Assembly: GCF_001553625.1 (NCBI RefSeq)
Contig: NZ_CP014230.1
Coordinates: forward strand, 1,922,001-1,986,000
DNA length: 64,000 nucleotides
Reading direction: 5' to 3'
From: Desulfomicrobium orale DSM 12838
Lineage (GTDB): Bacteria > Desulfobacterota > Desulfovibrionia > Desulfovibrionales > Desulfomicrobiaceae
A program made the position numbers and the translations under genes. The notes beneath the pieces are model-generated. The model saw nothing but the letters and a program-made list of their open reading frames with translations. It was not told the origin of the DNA and searched no databases. Shown one piece after another: positions 35,920 through 45,554 of this stretch (positions within the stretch are counted from its first letter, which is position 1; each line of letters begins with the position of its first letter).

Positions 35920-37247
35920 ACCAACTGCCTCTGGTGGCCCTCATCGGCCGTCCCAACGTGGGCAAATCCACGCTGTTCAACCGCCTGGTCGGCAGGCACA
36001 TATCCATCACCCACGACCTGCCCGGCGTGACCCGGGACAGCATTTTTCACGACGTTTCCGGCCAGGAGCGGCCCTACACGCTGGTGGACACGGGCGGCAT
36101 CGTGCCGGATTCCGGCGACGAGATGGAACTGGGCATTTTCGCCCAGGCGCGGGAGGCCATGGCCGAGGCCGACCTCATTCTGTTCGTGGTGGACGGCCGG
36201 GAGGGCCTGCATCCCCAGGACGAGGAAGTGGCCCGGTATCTGCGGCAGTCCGGCCGGGAAGCGCGGGTGGTGGTGAACAAGGTGGACGGCGCGGAACAGG
36301 AGGAATCCCTGTCCGCTGATTTCTTCGCGCTCGGGTTTCCCATGACTTGCGTGTCCGCCGCCCACGGGTTCGGCATGGGCGAACTGCGCGAGGCCATCAA
36401 GGCCGGCCTGCCGCCGGGGGAGCATCCGGACGGTGCGGCCGGGGACGATTCCGCCGGTCTGCGGGTGGCTTTGCTGGGCCGTCCCAACGCGGGCAAATCT
36501 TCCACTATCAACGCCCTGCTGGGCAGGGACCGTCTTCTGGTCAGCGCCGACGCGGGCACCACGCGGGACTGTGTGGACGTGCGTGTGGAGATCGGCGGCC
36601 GGACATACACCTTTGTGGACACGGCCGGAGTGCGCCGCAAGTCCAGAGTGACCGAATCCCTGGAATATTTCAGCGTGGTCCGGGCCATGCGGGCCGCCCG
36701 CCGGGCCGATGTGGTGGTGCTGGCCATGGACGCGGCGGCCGGGGTGGTGGGGCAGGACAAGCGGCTTCTGTCCTTTCTGGACACGGAGAAGGTGCCCTTT
36801 GTCATTCTGCTGAACAAGATCGACCTGCTGACCAGGGCGCAGCTGGCGGCGGCGAAGAAGGACATCGTCCGGGAATTCGCCTTTTGCGCCCATGTGCCGG
36901 TGGTGTTCGCCTCCGCCGCGACGGGAGCCGGCCTGAAAAGTCTGCCGCCTCTGCTGGATGCTCTCTGGGCGCAGTGTGCCCGCCGCGTGTCTACGGGAGA
37001 GCTGAACCGTCTGGTGAAACTGGTCATGGAGCGGCACCAGCCGCCCGTGGTGGGCGGCCGCCGGGGAAAAATCTACTACATGACCCAGGCCGACGCCAAA
37101 CCTCCGACCTTCGTTTTCTTCGTCAACGACGAAAAGCTCTTCGGCGGCAGCTACGTGCGGTATCTGGAAAACCAGCTGCGCAAGGTCTTCGCCCTGGACA
37201 AGACTCCCGTACGCATGGTCTTCCGGTCCAGCCACGAGAAGAAGTAG
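35916..37247 (+). CDS. der: Ribosome-assembly GTPase Der (EngA)
   Basis: A 443-residue essential GTPase with two tandem G domains and a C-terminal KH-like domain, needed for 50S subunit maturation. The first G domain has GRPNVGKST and NKVD, the second GRPNAGKSS and NKID. The C-terminal part ends with [25 protein letters not shown]. The start overlaps mtnA as ATGA. Length and motif order are normal. Confidence 0.96.
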   Translation: MNQLPLVALIGRPNVGKSTLFNRLVGRHISITHDLPGVTRDSIFHDVSGQERPYTLVDTGGIVPDSGDEMELGIFAQAREAMAEADLILFVVDGREGLHPQDEEVARYLRQSGREARVVVNKVDGAEQEESLSADFFALGFPMTCVSAAHGFGMGELREAIKAGLPPGEHPDGAAGDDSAGLRVALLGRPNAGKSSTINALLGRDRLLVSADAGTTRDCVDVRVEIGGRTYTFVDTAGVRRKSRVTESLEYFSVVRAMRAARRADVVVLAMDAAAGVVGQDKRLLSFLDTEKVPFVILLNKIDLLTRAQLAAAKKDIVREFAFCAHVPVVFASAATGAGLKSLPPLLDALWAQCARRVSTGELNRLVKLVMERHQPPVVGGRRGKIYYMTQADAKPPTFVFFVNDEKLFGGSYVRYLENQLRKVFALDKTPVRMVFRSSHEKK

Positions 37248-37401
37248 TCTTTTCCCGGTCCGTTCCTTTCGGGGAACCGCCTGGAATCATGATATTTCAA
37301 GAAGTCGCCCGTAGCCACGCTCCTTGACCGGAACCGGGGCTTGGCCTAGTGTTCCCGACGCCATCCGGTCATGTATCACGCCCAATTTTCTGGAGGATTC
37401 C

Positions 37402-38322
37402 ATGCAGAAGACGGAAAAAATCTGGTTCGACGGTAAATTCGTGCCCTGGGACGAAGCCCAGGTGCATGTGCTCACCCACACCCTGCACTACGGCGTGGGC
37501 GTGTTCGAGGGCATCCGCTGTTACACCTGTGCGGACAGCCAGTCCGCCGTGTTCCGCCTGGCGGAGCACGTGGAGCGTCTTTTTCTGTCGGCCAGAATCA
37601 ACGAGATGGTCATTCCCCATTCACAGGAAGCCATCTGTCAGGCCATCGTCGAGACTCTGAAAGTCAACAGACTGGCCGAGGGCTATATCCGTCCTCTGAC
37701 CTTCATCGGCGCGGGCGTCATGGGTGTCAATCCCGCGGACAATCCCATCCAGACCATCATCGCGGCCTGGCCCTGGGGCGCGTATCTGGGGGCCGAGGCC
37801 CTGGAAAAGGGCATCCGGGTCAAGACCTCGACCTTCACCCGGCACCACGTCAACGTCATGATGACCAAGGCCAAGACCTGCGGCAACTACGTCAACTCCG
37901 TGCTGGCCAAGCGCGAGGCTCTGGCCGACGGCTACAATGAGGCCCTTATGCTCGACGCCGAGGGCTATGTGTCCGAGGCCACGGGCGAGAACGTGTTCAT
38001 TGTCCGAAACGGCGTCATCAAGACCCCGCCTCTGGGGTCCATTCTGGCGGGCATCACCCGCGAAGCGATCATGATTCTGGCCGGGGACCTGGGATACGAA
38101 GTGGTGGAAGAGCGTTTCACCAGAGACGAATTGTACTGCGCCGACGAGGCCTTCTTCAGCGGCACGGCGGCCGAGGTCACGCCCATCCGCGAAGTGGACC
38201 GCCGGGCCATCGGTCAGGGCTCCCGCGGGCCGGTGACCAAGGCCGTGCAGGAAGCCTATTTCAAGGTGCTGCGCGGAGAAAATCCGAAATACGGCAAGTG
38301 GCTGACCCGGTACAGCATCTGA
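37402..38322 (+). CDS. ilvE: Branched-chain amino acid aminotransferase
   Basis: A 306-residue class IV PLP-dependent transaminase for leucine, isoleucine and valine. [13 protein letters not shown] and [13 protein letters not shown] open the protein, the PLP lysine is in [14 protein letters not shown] near 155, and [15 protein letters not shown] follows. ATG 37402 is fixed by TGGAGG 6 bases upstream, so the open frame back to 37324 is not used. A terminator follows. Confidence 0.94.
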   Translation: MQKTEKIWFDGKFVPWDEAQVHVLTHTLHYGVGVFEGIRCYTCADSQSAVFRLAEHVERLFLSARINEMVIPHSQEAICQAIVETLKVNRLAEGYIRPLTFIGAGVMGVNPADNPIQTIIAAWPWGAYLGAEALEKGIRVKTSTFTRHHVNVMMTKAKTCGNYVNSVLAKREALADGYNEALMLDAEGYVSEATGENVFIVRNGVIKTPPLGSILAGITREAIMILAGDLGYEVVEERFTRDELYCADEAFFSGTAAEVTPIREVDRRAIGQGSRGPVTKAVQEAYFKVLRGENPKYGKWLTRYSI

Positions 38323-38360
38323 ACCGCGCGGCATGAGCACGGCGGAGTCTCTGTGCCGCG

Positions 38361-38402
38361 AAAATCCAGGCTTCGGACACAAAGGTTCCGGGCCTGGATT
38401 TT
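38361..38402. terminator. Rho-independent terminator after ilvE
   Basis: AAAATCCAGGC and GCCTGGATTTT form an 11-base stem around a 20-base loop, ending in T on either strand. It lies 38 bases after the ilvE stop. Confidence 0.85.
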
Positions 38403-38482
38403 CCGCTGGACGGGCCACCCGGAAATGCCCGCATGATTCTCGCCCGAGTGGACTCCGTCCCCGGTTTTCAGGAGAGGACAGC

Positions 38483-38953
38483 GTGAATTTTCCGTTGAAA
38501 GTGGTTGTTCTGTCCGTTCTGGGCTGCATGCTCGCCACTTTGGTGTGGGCCGGAACATTCGACTGGAGCGGCGTCTATCAGTGGGAAGAAGCCGGAGGCC
38601 CCCGGGTGAACGGCCTGCACAGCACCGTCACTTATACTCTGACGGTCGAGCCGCGGGATGGAGCCCTGGCGGCTGTTCTCGATGCAACGGGCTTTCAGAC
38701 TTATGAATCGATGCTGTGCGAAGTCGTGGGCGATGAGGACTCCTTGGCGGTATTTTTCCGCAGTTACGCGGACGGGAAGATGGAAAATTCCTATGGCGTG
38801 AAAATATATGATGCGGGTGAATGCCTGTTTACGCTGAAGCGGGCCGGGCATGGATCTCAGGACTCTCTGCTGACCTATTGGGGCAGCCTCGGGAAAAATA
38901 CGCAGATCTTTGACGGAAAGGTCTGCTTCAGGAAGATGCCGCATCCACTGTAA
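38483..38953 (+). CDS. Small secreted protein of unknown function
   Basis: A 156-residue protein starting at GTG 38483, chosen because AGGAGAGGA lies 5 bases upstream and a signal peptide begins there (cleavage near ATLVWA-GTFDW). The mature part is beta-rich with FDWSGVYQWEEA and YTLTVEPRDGALAAVLDATGF. Two cysteines remain after cleavage apart from the signal. It resembles small periplasmic DUF5991-type proteins as far as I can recall, but this is not certain. It lies between the ilvE terminator and dnaX. Confidence 0.72.
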   Translation: MNFPLKVVVLSVLGCMLATLVWAGTFDWSGVYQWEEAGGPRVNGLHSTVTYTLTVEPRDGALAAVLDATGFQTYESMLCEVVGDEDSLAVFFRSYADGKMENSYGVKIYDAGECLFTLKRAGHGSQDSLLTYWGSLGKNTQIFDGKVCFRKMPHPL

Positions 38954-39020
38954 GACCGGTGCAGTGGAGTGCGCCACGCTCCACGATGCGGCCGGTCCGT
39001 TCCCCGGGAATTTTCTCATT

Positions 39021-40802
39021 ATGAATCAGGAAAGCCTCGCAGCCCGTTATCGCCCCCAGACCTTCGCCGAAGTGGCCGGACAGGAGTCGATCAAGCGGAT
39101 TCTGTCCCGTGCTTCGGCAACGGGACGGGTCGCTCCGGCTTATCTGTTCAGCGGCACCAGGGGCGTGGGCAAGACCACACTGGCCCGGATTTTCGCCAAG
39201 GCCCTGAATTGCCGTCAGGGTCCCGCCGAAGAGCCCTGCAACCAGTGTCCGGTCTGCCGCCAGATCACCCAGGGCGCGGCCGTGGACGTGGTGGAGATAG
39301 ACGGCGCGTCCAACAACGGCGTGGACCATGTGCGCCGCCTGAAAGAGGATGTGGGCTACGCCCCGCTGGAATGCCGCTACAAGGTCATCATCATCGACGA
39401 AGCCCACATGCTGTCCAGAGGGGCCTTCAACGCTCTGCTGAAAACTCTGGAAGAGCCGCCGGGGCACGTGACCTTCATCATGGCCACCACGGAGCCGGAG
39501 AAATTTCCGCAGACCATTGTCAGCCGTTGCCAGCATTTTGTTTTCAAACGTCTGGGCCTGACCGAACTGACCGCGCACCTGCGCGGGATTCTGGAGCGCG
39601 AGAATATCGCGGCCGAACCGGCGGCCATACAGCTTCTGGCCCGGCGTGGGGCCGGTTCGGTCCGGGACAGCATGTCGCTTTTGTCTCAGGTGCTGGCGTT
39701 GGGCGCGGGCGAGCTGAACATGGCTGGCGTGCGCGAGGTGCTGGGTCTGGCCGGAAGCGAGATTTTCATGCGTCTCATGGAATGCGTGCGCGACAAGGAC
39801 CTGGCGGGACTGCACGGGCTTCTCGGGGAGATACTGGATCAGGGTGCGGATCTGGGTTTTTTCCTGCGAGAGCTGGCCGTGTGCTGGCGCAATCTTTTTC
39901 TGCTGCGCCAGATGGGTGACGGCGGCCGGGCCCTCATGGACCTGCCCGCCGAGGAAGTGGAACTCTGGGCGGCCATGGCTCCGGGTTTTGATCCGGCCCA
40001 TCTGCACGCGGGCTGGCAGATGACGCTGGAGAGCCAGCGCCGGGTGTTGTCCAGCATGGAGCCGCCTCTGGCACTAGAGCTTTTGCTGCTCAATCTGGCC
40101 TATCTGCCGGAGCTTCTGTTACCCGGCGTATCCCGGCCCGTAGCTTCCGGTACGCCGGCGCGGAATCAGACCATTCCGGGTGCCGGGCGGGAAGTGCCTG
40201 CCGCACCAGTCAGACCAGCCCCTTCCGCCGGGCAGATGTATTCCCCCCGCCAGCGTCCGGCACCTGCCGGGAACGTCCCGCCAGCCCGGCCTGATTCCGG
40301 GAGGATGGAAGAACTGACGCCGTCCGCCGGGGAAAAGCCGGACGGAAAATCCAGATCTTCCGCCGGACCCGCGCGTTTTGACGAGGCGGCCCGTCCGCCC
40401 GCTTCCGAAGCCGCACCCGTCCAGCCGCAGCCATCCGGCCCGCGTACCTGGGACGGGTTCGCCGCTTTCTGCCAGGCTGAAGGGGGCAGACCCATCCCAG
40501 GCCTGGACCGGGTCAGGGGCGAAGTGGAGGGCGCAGAGCTGGTGCTGCGGACACAGCACGCCTACCTGCGGGAGCGTCTGGAGGCTTCCCTGTCCCGGCT
40601 GGCGGAACTGGCCCGGAGATATTACGGCGAATCCCTGACCGTACGGGTGGACGCGCCCACGGCCCAGACGCGCAAGACCAAGGCCGAACTCAAGAGCATG
40701 GCCGACGCCGATCCCGTGGTGCGGGAAGCGCAGGAAATTTTTCAGGCCCGGATCATGGATGTCCGGGCCGCCAACGGTAATTCCAAGGAGAACGGCACAT
40801 GA
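39021..40802 (+). CDS. dnaX: DNA polymerase III subunits gamma/tau
   Basis: A 593-residue clamp-loader ATPase. Walker A GTRGVGKTT is near residue 45, a zinc site CRQGPAEEPCNQCPVC lies at about 65-80, Walker B IIIDEAHML near 125 and the sensor VSRCQHF near 165. A proline-rich linker (about 370-480) leads to the C-terminal tau region. ATG 39021 is the family start; the frame is open further upstream without similarity. No obvious A-rich slippery site for a short gamma form is seen. The stop overlaps ybaB as ATGA. Confidence 0.95.
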   Translation: MNQESLAARYRPQTFAEVAGQESIKRILSRASATGRVAPAYLFSGTRGVGKTTLARIFAKALNCRQGPAEEPCNQCPVCRQITQGAAVDVVEIDGASNNGVDHVRRLKEDVGYAPLECRYKVIIIDEAHMLSRGAFNALLKTLEEPPGHVTFIMATTEPEKFPQTIVSRCQHFVFKRLGLTELTAHLRGILERENIAAEPAAIQLLARRGAGSVRDSMSLLSQVLALGAGELNMAGVREVLGLAGSEIFMRLMECVRDKDLAGLHGLLGEILDQGADLGFFLRELAVCWRNLFLLRQMGDGGRALMDLPAEEVELWAAMAPGFDPAHLHAGWQMTLESQRRVLSSMEPPLALELLLLNLAYLPELLLPGVSRPVASGTPARNQTIPGAGREVPAAPVRPAPSAGQMYSPRQRPAPAGNVPPARPDSGRMEELTPSAGEKPDGKSRSSAGPARFDEAARPPASEAAPVQPQPSGPRTWDGFAAFCQAEGGRPIPGLDRVRGEVEGAELVLRTQHAYLRERLEASLSRLAELARRYYGESLTVRVDAPTAQTRKTKAELKSMADADPVVREAQEIFQARIMDVRAANGNSKENGT

Positions 40803-41095
40803 ACGAACTGATCAGACAGGCCCAGATGATGCAGAAAAAGATGCTCAAAACCCAGGAGGAAATGGCCAAAAAGGAAGTGGAAACCAGCGTGGGGGGAGGT
40901 ATGGTCACGGTCCGGGCCAACTGCGCCGGAGAAATCCTGTCCGTGAAGATCGATCCGGTGGTGCTGGAAGATGTGGACATGCTGCAGGATCTGGTTCTCT
41001 CCGCAGTGAACGAGGTTATTAAAAAGGGAAAGGACCTCATGCAGGGCGAAATGGCGCAGATCACCGGCGGCATGAAAATTCCGGGACTGTTCTAG
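40799..41095 (+). CDS. YbaB/EbfC family nucleoid-associated protein
   Basis: A 98-residue DNA-binding protein of the YbaB/EbfC family. MNELIRQAQMMQKKMLKTQEE forms the N-terminal helix and VKIDPVVLEDVDMLQDLV is the conserved core. The order dnaX-ybaB-recR is one of the most conserved bacterial gene strings. AAGGAG precedes the ATG, which overlaps the dnaX stop. Confidence 0.95.
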   Translation: MNELIRQAQMMQKKMLKTQEEMAKKEVETSVGGGMVTVRANCAGEILSVKIDPVVLEDVDMLQDLVLSAVNEVIKKGKDLMQGEMAQITGGMKIPGLF

Positions 41096-41105
41096 GAGTA
41101 TTCGA

Positions 41106-41711
41106 GTGCAGCGGCTCCCGGCTCCCTTGCAAAAGATTGTGGATCAGTTTTCGGCGCTGCCCGGAGTGGGCCCCAAAAGCGCCCTGCGCATGGCCCTGAC
41201 CCTGCTCAAGTGGCCCGAGGAAACCGTGCGGGCTCTGGGCCGGGATATCGGAGGGCTGCGCGACGCCCTGCATATCTGCTCCCGCTGCCGGAGCCTTGCC
41301 GACTCTGATCCCTGCCACATCTGCACGGATCCCAAGCGCAACGCCGAGCAACTCTGTCTTGTGTCGGAGTGGGACAGCCTCATGGTCATGGAAGAAGCGG
41401 GCGTATACCAGGGGCGCTATTTCATTCTGGGCGGGCTGCTTTCGCCTCTGGACGGGGTGGACGCCCGGAATCTGGAAATTTCCCTGCTGGAAAACCTGCT
41501 CCGGCAGGGTGAAGTGCGGGAAGTCGTGCTGGCCCTGGGTTCCACCATGGAGGCCGAGGCCACCAGTTCCTACGTGCATGCTCTTCTCGGCCGCAATTTT
41601 TCTGGCATTTCCGTGACCCGCCTGGCTCAGGGCATCCCTCTGGGCACGGAAATCAAATATGTGGACCGGGAAACTTTAAGACAATCCCTCAAATACCGGC
41701 AAACGCTCTGA
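41106..41711 (+). CDS. recR: Recombination mediator RecR
   Basis: A 201-residue protein of the RecFOR pathway. A helix-hairpin-helix (FSALPGVGPKSALRMA) is followed by the zinc finger CSRCRSLADSDPCHIC and a Toprim domain with VVLALGSTMEAEATSSYV. The start is GTG 41106 with AGGAG 7 bases upstream. It is followed by recD2 after 2 bases, so the cluster is one operon. Confidence 0.95.
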   Translation: MQRLPAPLQKIVDQFSALPGVGPKSALRMALTLLKWPEETVRALGRDIGGLRDALHICSRCRSLADSDPCHICTDPKRNAEQLCLVSEWDSLMVMEEAGVYQGRYFILGGLLSPLDGVDARNLEISLLENLLRQGEVREVVLALGSTMEAEATSSYVHALLGRNFSGISVTRLAQGIPLGTEIKYVDRETLRQSLKYRQTL

Positions 41712-41713
41712 TC

Positions 41714-43897
41714 ATGGACTCCTTCCTCTCCATTCAGGGGGAAGTGGTCAGTGTGGTCTACGAGAACCCCGAAAACGGCTACGTCATCGCCCGGCTGCTG
41801 GTACCCTCGGAGCCCGGCCAGACCACGGTCGTCGGCGTATTGGGTTCCGTGGCTCCCGGAGAATCCCTGCGTCTTACCGGCGAATGGACCGAACATCCGA
41901 AGTTCGGCCGGCAGTTCAAGGCCGAAACCTGCGAGCATGTGCTGCCCGCGTCCCTGAACGGCATCCGCCGTTTTCTGGAGTCCGGCGCGGTGAAGGGCAT
42001 AGGCGGGAAAATCGCCGAGCGTCTGGTCAGCCGCTTCGGCAGCCAGGTGCTGGATATTCTGGATACGGACCCGGACCGTCTGCTGGAAGTGGACGGCATC
42101 GGCCCGTCCAAGCTGAAGACCATCCTGACCTCCTGGCGGGAAAAGCGGGAAGTGCGCGGGCTCATGCTCTTTCTGCAGACCCACGGGGTGGCCACCACCT
42201 TCGCTCATCGGATTTTCCGCCAATACGGCGTGAATGCCGTGCAGCGCCTGCGCGCCAATCCGTATGATCTGGCCTACGACATCCATGGCATAGGTTTTCG
42301 CACCGCCGACGACATGGCCCTCAAGCTCGGTTTCGCCGAGGACGCGCCCCAGCGGCTGGAAGCGGGGGTGGAGTATTGTCTGCGCCAGACCGCCGAAAGC
42401 GCCGGGCACATGTTTCTGCCCCGTCCCATGCTGGCCGAGGAGGCGGCCCGGCTGCTCGGATGCCATGACCTGGAACTTGTGGAAGAGCGGATTGACGCCC
42501 TGGTGGAGCGCAAGCGTCTGGTGGCGGAGCCTGCCGACGGCGGGGAAAACGTGTTTCTGATATATTTCTGGCGGACCGAGCGGGAAATTGCCTCCCGGCT
42601 GCACGCTCTGCGCGAGCACGCAAGCCGGCTCGCTCCGGACAGGATTGCCGCCGCCGTGGAGCGGGAGGAAGAGCGGCTTGCCCTCAGCCTGTCGGCCGAA
42701 CAGCGGCAGGCCGTGGAGTCGGCCTGCGGGGAAAAGGTGGCCATCATCACCGGCGGACCCGGCACGGGCAAGACCACCATCACCCGCGTGGTGGTTCGCG
42801 CCCTGAAGGCTCTGGGCCTGCGCATCGGCCTGGCCGCGCCCACGGGCCGGGCGGCCAAGCGTCTGTCCGAGGCCACGGGGTTCACGGCCGTCACCCTGCA
42901 CCGGCTGCTGCGTTTCCAGCCGGGCACGGGCTTCGAGTTCGGCGAGGAAAAAAAACTCTCGCTGGACGCTCTGGTGGTGGACGAGGTTTCCATGCTGGAC
43001 AGCGGCCTGTGTCTGGCGCTGCTGCGGGCTCTGCCCCTGACCTGCCGCCTTGTTTTTGTGGGCGATGAAAATCAGCTGCCGTCCGTGGGTGCGGGAAACA
43101 TTCTGGGGGACATGCTGGAGAGCGGAAGCATTCCGGCCGTGCGCCTGACTCATATCTACCGTCAGGCCAGGGAAAGCATGATCGTGCTCAACGCCCACCG
43201 CATCAATCAGGGCGAATTTCCGCAGGGCAGCCCCCATGCTCCGCCCAGGGCCGATTTTTTCTGGGTGGAAAAGGAACACCTGGGCGAGTTGCAGAGCCTC
43301 ATCCTGCGCATGGTCTGCGAGCGCATCCCCGAAGCCTACGGACTTGATCCCATGACGGATGTGCAGGTGCTCACGCCCATGCACAGGGGCGAGGTCGGCA
43401 CCATTGCCCTGAACCGGCTTTTGCAGGAGCACCTCAACCCCGAGGGCCGGGAACTGACGCGCGGCCAGCGCGCCTACCGGATCGGGGACCGCGTGCTGCA
43501 ACTGCGTAACAACTACGACAAGGATGTCTTCAACGGCGACCTGGGCCGCATCGTGGGGTTCGACACGCAGGACGAAACCTTGACCGCCGAATTCGACGGC
43601 CGCGAGATAGAGTACGCCTTCGACGAACTGGACGAGATCGGGTTGGCCTACGCCATCAGCGTGCATAAGAGCCAGGGCAGCGAATACCCGGCCGTGGTCA
43701 TGCCCGTGGTCACGCAGCATTACATGCTGCTTCAGCGGAATCTCATCTACACCGGACTGACCAGAGCCAGAAAGCTGGCCGTGCTGCTGGGGTCACGCCG
43801 GGCCATGCATATGGGATTGGGAAACGAGCGCGGCCGGCGGCGTTATACCACTTTGGCCGCGCGGCTGAGAGAGTCGGATTTTATAGAAAATATATAG
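41714..43897 (+). CDS. recD2: RecD2-type ATP-dependent DNA helicase
   Basis: A 727-residue SF1B 5'-3' helicase of the RecD2 group, acting without RecBC in repair. The N-terminal OB-like and helix-hairpin-helix region (about 1-150) includes GIGGKIAERLVSRFG, Walker A GGPGTGKTT is near 347, VVDEVSMLD is Walker B, and AISVHKSQGSEYPAVV with LIYTGLTRARK close the motor. Length is normal. Start ATG 41714 follows the recR stop by two bases. Confidence 0.93.
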   Translation: MDSFLSIQGEVVSVVYENPENGYVIARLLVPSEPGQTTVVGVLGSVAPGESLRLTGEWTEHPKFGRQFKAETCEHVLPASLNGIRRFLESGAVKGIGGKIAERLVSRFGSQVLDILDTDPDRLLEVDGIGPSKLKTILTSWREKREVRGLMLFLQTHGVATTFAHRIFRQYGVNAVQRLRANPYDLAYDIHGIGFRTADDMALKLGFAEDAPQRLEAGVEYCLRQTAESAGHMFLPRPMLAEEAARLLGCHDLELVEERIDALVERKRLVAEPADGGENVFLIYFWRTEREIASRLHALREHASRLAPDRIAAAVEREEERLALSLSAEQRQAVESACGEKVAIITGGPGTGKTTITRVVVRALKALGLRIGLAAPTGRAAKRLSEATGFTAVTLHRLLRFQPGTGFEFGEEKKLSLDALVVDEVSMLDSGLCLALLRALPLTCRLVFVGDENQLPSVGAGNILGDMLESGSIPAVRLTHIYRQARESMIVLNAHRINQGEFPQGSPHAPPRADFFWVEKEHLGELQSLILRMVCERIPEAYGLDPMTDVQVLTPMHRGEVGTIALNRLLQEHLNPEGRELTRGQRAYRIGDRVLQLRNNYDKDVFNGDLGRIVGFDTQDETLTAEFDGREIEYAFDELDEIGLAYAISVHKSQGSEYPAVVMPVVTQHYMLLQRNLIYTGLTRARKLAVLLGSRRAMHMGLGNERGRRRYTTLAARLRESDFIENI

Positions 43898-44131
43898 GAG
43901 TCCTGCGCTGCGGAAGAAAAAGATAGAAAGCGCCGTAATTCTGGGGCAAAATATGGTGAATCCCAGCATGCAGGGAAGCGGCAGAGGTATCCGTTTTTTC
44001 TTTGTCTCCGGGGTGGCCGTGCATGGGGCGATATCCTGAAGTAAGTATCAGATGAATTGTGGAGGAATTTTTGTGTCGTGCATGTAATCAAAGATATTTT
44101 TACTGATCATAAATCAAGACTTCCTATTTCC

Positions 44132-44824
44132 TATGGCATAAGTATTGACGTATATACATTCCAATCACTTGACCATTTACAGCAACTTTCTCTGGATAAA
44201 TTAAAACGTCGGAAATTTGGATCGCCATTATCAGAAAGCCATGGCCATCCTGTTGAGTATTCTTTAATAATAATAAGATCTTCATTATTTTTTACATCTC
44301 TATATATATATCTTCACTGACCATCCTAAAGTATATATCTCTATAATAATTATAACAATGTATAAACTTATTTCCATATATATATAATTTATATTTATGT
44401 CCATTATATTCAATATTTTCACGAATAGACTCTTTATATTGTATTGACTTGATATAAGTTTTATTTTTTGACTGAAGTGCTTCATATATATCCGGATTTT
44501 CTCTTTTCCATTCTTCGAGAGGCTTGAGTATTTTTCCGCCAGATTCGAATTGGCAATAATAAGTATAAATTATCTGGGCAGGAATATATTCCCAGAAGGC
44601 GAGAGCGAAAAATGCAAAAAAGACAGCAAATCCGGACCAGAATGCCTGTCTCTTTGTATACCCTTTTCTGATCATTCTTCTATACGTGTATCGCGTACAG
44701 AAACGCCATATATAGAAGTATATCACACAGAACATCATTAAGGACAGACCAAGCATAATTTACTCTTTCTGTTTGATGTTAATCATTCATAGACAAGTTA
44801 ATCATTGGCAGAATAACTTTTGTT
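44132..44824. repeat. Tandem duplication, unit 1 (about 690 bp)
   Basis: From TATGGCATAAGTATTGAC to GGCAGAATAACTT the sequence recurs at 44904-45554 continued at 46824-46868 after the IS4 element. Each unit holds one small minus-strand membrane protein gene plus a conserved tail. Similarity is near-complete except in the part coding the last 50 residues of each protein. The unit is AT-rich relative to the genome. The 234 bases between recD2 and the unit hold no supported gene. Confidence 0.85.
44292..44756 (-). CDS. Small membrane protein of duplicated cassette, copy 1
   Basis: A 154-residue protein with two hydrophobic segments (about 2-20 and 38-66) and a C-terminal soluble region from residue 70. 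The N-terminal 105 residues are almost identical to those of the copy at 45058-45531, while the last 50 diverge (SIQYKESIRENIEYNGHKYKLYIYGNKF here). The shared frame EYNG-KY--I-GNKFI is kept, so both are real genes under divergence. No family is recognised; a role as immunity or accessory protein is only a guess. Confidence 0.65.
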   Translation of the reverse strand: MLGLSLMMFCVIYFYIWRFCTRYTYRRMIRKGYTKRQAFWSGFAVFFAFFALAFWEYIPAQIIYTYYCQFESGGKILKPLEEWKRENPDIYEALQSKNKTYIKSIQYKESIRENIEYNGHKYKLYIYGNKFIHCYNYYRDIYFRMVSEDIYIEM

Positions 44825-44903
44825 ATGGTATTATGAATTATTAAAAATTATTTTCTACATAACTTTACAGTCTTTGAGATAGAGAACATAAAACATATGT
44901 TAT

Positions 44904-45554
44904 TTATGGCATAAGTATTGACCTATATGCATTCCAATCACTTGACCATTTACAGCAACTTTCTCTGGATAAATTAAAATACCGGAAATTTGGATCGCCA
45001 TTATCAGAAAGCCATGGCCATCCTGTTGAATATTCTTTAATAATAAGAAGATCGTTATTATTTTTTACATCTTTGTATATATATATACTCCTTAATCATT
45101 TTAAAATATATATTTCTATAATAGCTGTATCTATTAATAAATTTATTCCCTGAAATAGATAAATGATATTTCTTTCCATTATATTCAATTAGTCCAAAAC
45201 GATATGGCTTGACCTTTATCGATTCGATATAAGTTTTATTTTTTGATTGAAGTGCTTCATATATATCCGGATTTTCTCTTTTCCATTCTTCGAGAGGTTT
45301 GAGTATTTTTCCGCCAGATTCGAATTGGCAATAATAAGTATAAATTATCTGGGCAGGAATATATTCCCAGAAGGCGAGAGCGAAAAATGCAAAAAAGACA
45401 GCAAATCCGGACCAGAATGCCTGTCTCTTTGTATACCCTTTTCTGATCATTCTTCTATACATGTATCGCGTACAGAAACGCCATATATAGAAGTATATTA
45501 TACAGAATGCCATTAAAGCCAGACCAAGCATAATTTACTCTTTCTGTTTGATGT
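44904..45554. repeat. Tandem duplication, unit 2 (interrupted by IS4)
   Basis: Second copy of unit 1. It is split at 45554 by the IS4 element; the rest of the unit continues at 46824-46868 after one copy of the 9-bp target GTTTGATGT. The duplication thus predates the insertion. Confidence 0.85.
45058..45531 (-). CDS. Small membrane protein of duplicated cassette, copy 2
   Basis: A 157-residue paralogue of the preceding protein, with the same two hydrophobic segments and charged motif YRRMIRKGYTKRQAFWSGF. Its C-terminal part (SIKVKPYRFGLIEYNGKKYHLSISGNKF) differs and ends IYIQRCKK. The IS4 element begins 24 bases upstream of its ATG, which removes its native promoter, so expression now depends on a shifted or IS-borne promoter. 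Confidence 0.65.
   Translation of the reverse strand: MLGLALMAFCIIYFYIWRFCTRYMYRRMIRKGYTKRQAFWSGFAVFFAFFALAFWEYIPAQIIYTYYCQFESGGKILKPLEEWKRENPDIYEALQSKNKTYIESIKVKPYRFGLIEYNGKKYHLSISGNKFINRYSYYRNIYFKMIKEYIYIQRCKK

Noticed and set aside
39021-40802. Programmed frameshift in dnaX giving a gamma form
   Set aside because: No A-AAA-AAG-like heptamer with a following stem was seen near residue 430.
44057-44320. 87-codon plus-strand frame as a complete gene
   Set aside because: It starts at TTG without a well-spaced ribosome site, and only its second half is conserved in the duplicate; kept only as a finding about a conserved tail.
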